Below, in pieces: positions 19,458 to 19,967 of a stretch of 19,967 nt of DNA (position 1 is its first letter; every line of letters begins with the position of its first letter). Both the position numbers and the translations under genes were made by a program. The notes below the pieces were generated by a model. It was given only the letters and a program-made list of their open reading frames with translations. It had not been told where the DNA came from and ran no database searches. Source of the stretch: DATIBL01 sp035457505 (GTDB lineage: Bacteria; Patescibacteriota; Minisyncoccia; Phycocordibacterales; UBA6899). The stretch covers positions 1 through 19,967 of the forward strand of contig DATIBL010000081.1 of the NCBI GenBank assembly GCA_035457505.1, given 5' to 3'.

Positions 19458-19967
19458 CTCGCAGACGCCGGAGACACAGGCCAGTTCTTTCGCCCCCTGC
19501 GTCTCATCCATCTTCTCGTAGCTCACAATCTTCGAGAAATCGATCGAGTCCCAGCGCTTCATCAGATCCTGGAAACGCTTCTCATCGATCTCCTCATACG
19601 GCGCGAGCTGATAGACATGCTCCGAGCGCGGAAGGAACGACAGACCACCGATCTCGTCCCAGTTGTCGTAGAGCCACGACGCGACCGCAAGCCATTCGTT
19701 CTCCCCCACCGACACGGTGACCGACGGATTGTGCTCGGTGTAGTTCTCCTTGATGAGCTTCCAGTGGACGAGCTGCTCGAGCGCGGTGACATCATTGCGG
19801 AAGACCGAGTGCTTCGGCGCGGCGACCGGGAAATCGATCACGTAGGTCACGGCATTGTCCATCGACTGCCCCACCTCCGGCTGATACGGCACGCCCTGAT
19901 CGCGAAGCATCTTGAAGAGCGCGTCCGTCGCAGAGATGCGGATGCGGCGGATGTAGAAGGGTGCATG
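19452..19967 (-). CDS. nrdJ: Adenosylcobalamin-dependent (class II) ribonucleotide reductase, C-terminal part
   Basis: C-terminal 171 residues of the enzyme that reduces ribonucleotides to deoxyribonucleotides with a cobalamin radical; the 5' part lies beyond the window. The segment HAPFYIRRIRISATDALFKM is followed by VTYVIDFPVAAPKHSVFRND, then KENYTEHNPSVTVSVGENEW and SFLPRSEHVYQLAPYEEIDE, all typical of the monomeric RTPR-type class II enzymes. The C-terminus CVSGVC has the C-X4-C pair that re-reduces the active site, as in the Lactobacillus enzyme (Cys731/Cys736). The gene ends GAG ATC TAA, and the last bases coincide with the R' end of the attC-like site. No separate terminator is seen, so the attC hairpin may also act as the 3' end structure. 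Confidence 0.93.
   Translation of the reverse strand, partial: HAPFYIRRIRISATDALFKMLRDQGVPYQPEVGQSMDNAVTYVIDFPVAAPKHSVFRNDVTALEQLVHWKLIKENYTEHNPSVTVSVGENEWLAVASWLYDNWDEIGGLSFLPRSEHVYQLAPYEEIDEKRFQDLMKRWDSIDFSKIVSYEKMDETQGAKELACVSGVCEI

Noticed and set aside
1..19967. tRNA, rRNA, tmRNA, 6S RNA and SRP RNA genes
   Set aside because: Looked for T-loop-like GGTTCGAATCC strings and other conserved cores on both strands and found none; only the RNase P RNA is supported.

Overview
The window looks like a chromosomal segment of a bacterium with a small, compact genome, most probably a member of the Patescibacteria (Candidate Phyla Radiation). This rests on the combination of housekeeping genes with many short lineage-specific membrane proteins, a fused O-antigen-ligase/TPR protein next to MurJ, very tight gene spacing, a bacterial class A RNase P RNA, and an adenosylcobalamin-dependent ribonucleotide reductase. 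The lineage assignment is inference; no rRNA lies in the window. Most of the window is GC-rich with many GATC tetramers, while about 17,010-19,150 is clearly AT-richer.

Layout. 1-917: 5' half of lepA (EF4). 1003-2538: three small membrane proteins of unknown function, all on the minus strand. 2614-6847: cell-envelope block with murJ (lipid II flippase) and a large Wzy/O-antigen-ligase-like protein with C-terminal TPRs. 7016-7345: RNase P RNA (rnpB), transcribed leftward from a promoter whose -35 box overlaps the -35 box of a rightward promoter. 7424-8814: three rightward unknown genes, including a four-TM protein and a zinc-ribbon protein. 8872-10256: SppA-type S49 peptidase and a co-transcribed membrane protein. 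10381-10950: secreted TPR-like protein. 11084-11157: candidate new small RNA with its own promoter and terminator. 11262-11918: Bax-inhibitor-1 family protein. 12131-14098: hflK-hflC membrane SPFH pair, divergent from a small helical unknown (14263-14568).

Accessory part, 14.6-19.5 kb. Two tandem type II toxin-antitoxin modules (RHH antitoxin plus RelE/ParE toxin); the first has a tandem 13-bp palindromic operator over its -10 region. Then follow an unknown membrane-anchored protein, a CYTH-domain protein, a truncated duplicate of that CYTH gene separated from it by an AT-rich membrane gene, and an AT-rich two-gene operon (soluble ~275 aa plus four-TM 153 aa) whose architecture recalls phage-exclusion pairs such as lambda RexA/RexB. 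A short repeat resembling GGGGACAGGCACC lies between gene units three times.

The segment ends at an inverted-repeat structure at 19331-19457 with the hallmarks of an integron attC site: RYYYAAC and GTTRRRY ends, imperfectly paired arms, and an extrahelical base. Its predicted crossover point directly abuts the stop codon of the class II ribonucleotide reductase gene (19452-19967, partial). An attC site bordering AT-rich accessory genes next to a core gene is the strongest candidate for something new here. The candidate small RNA and the RexAB-like pair come next.
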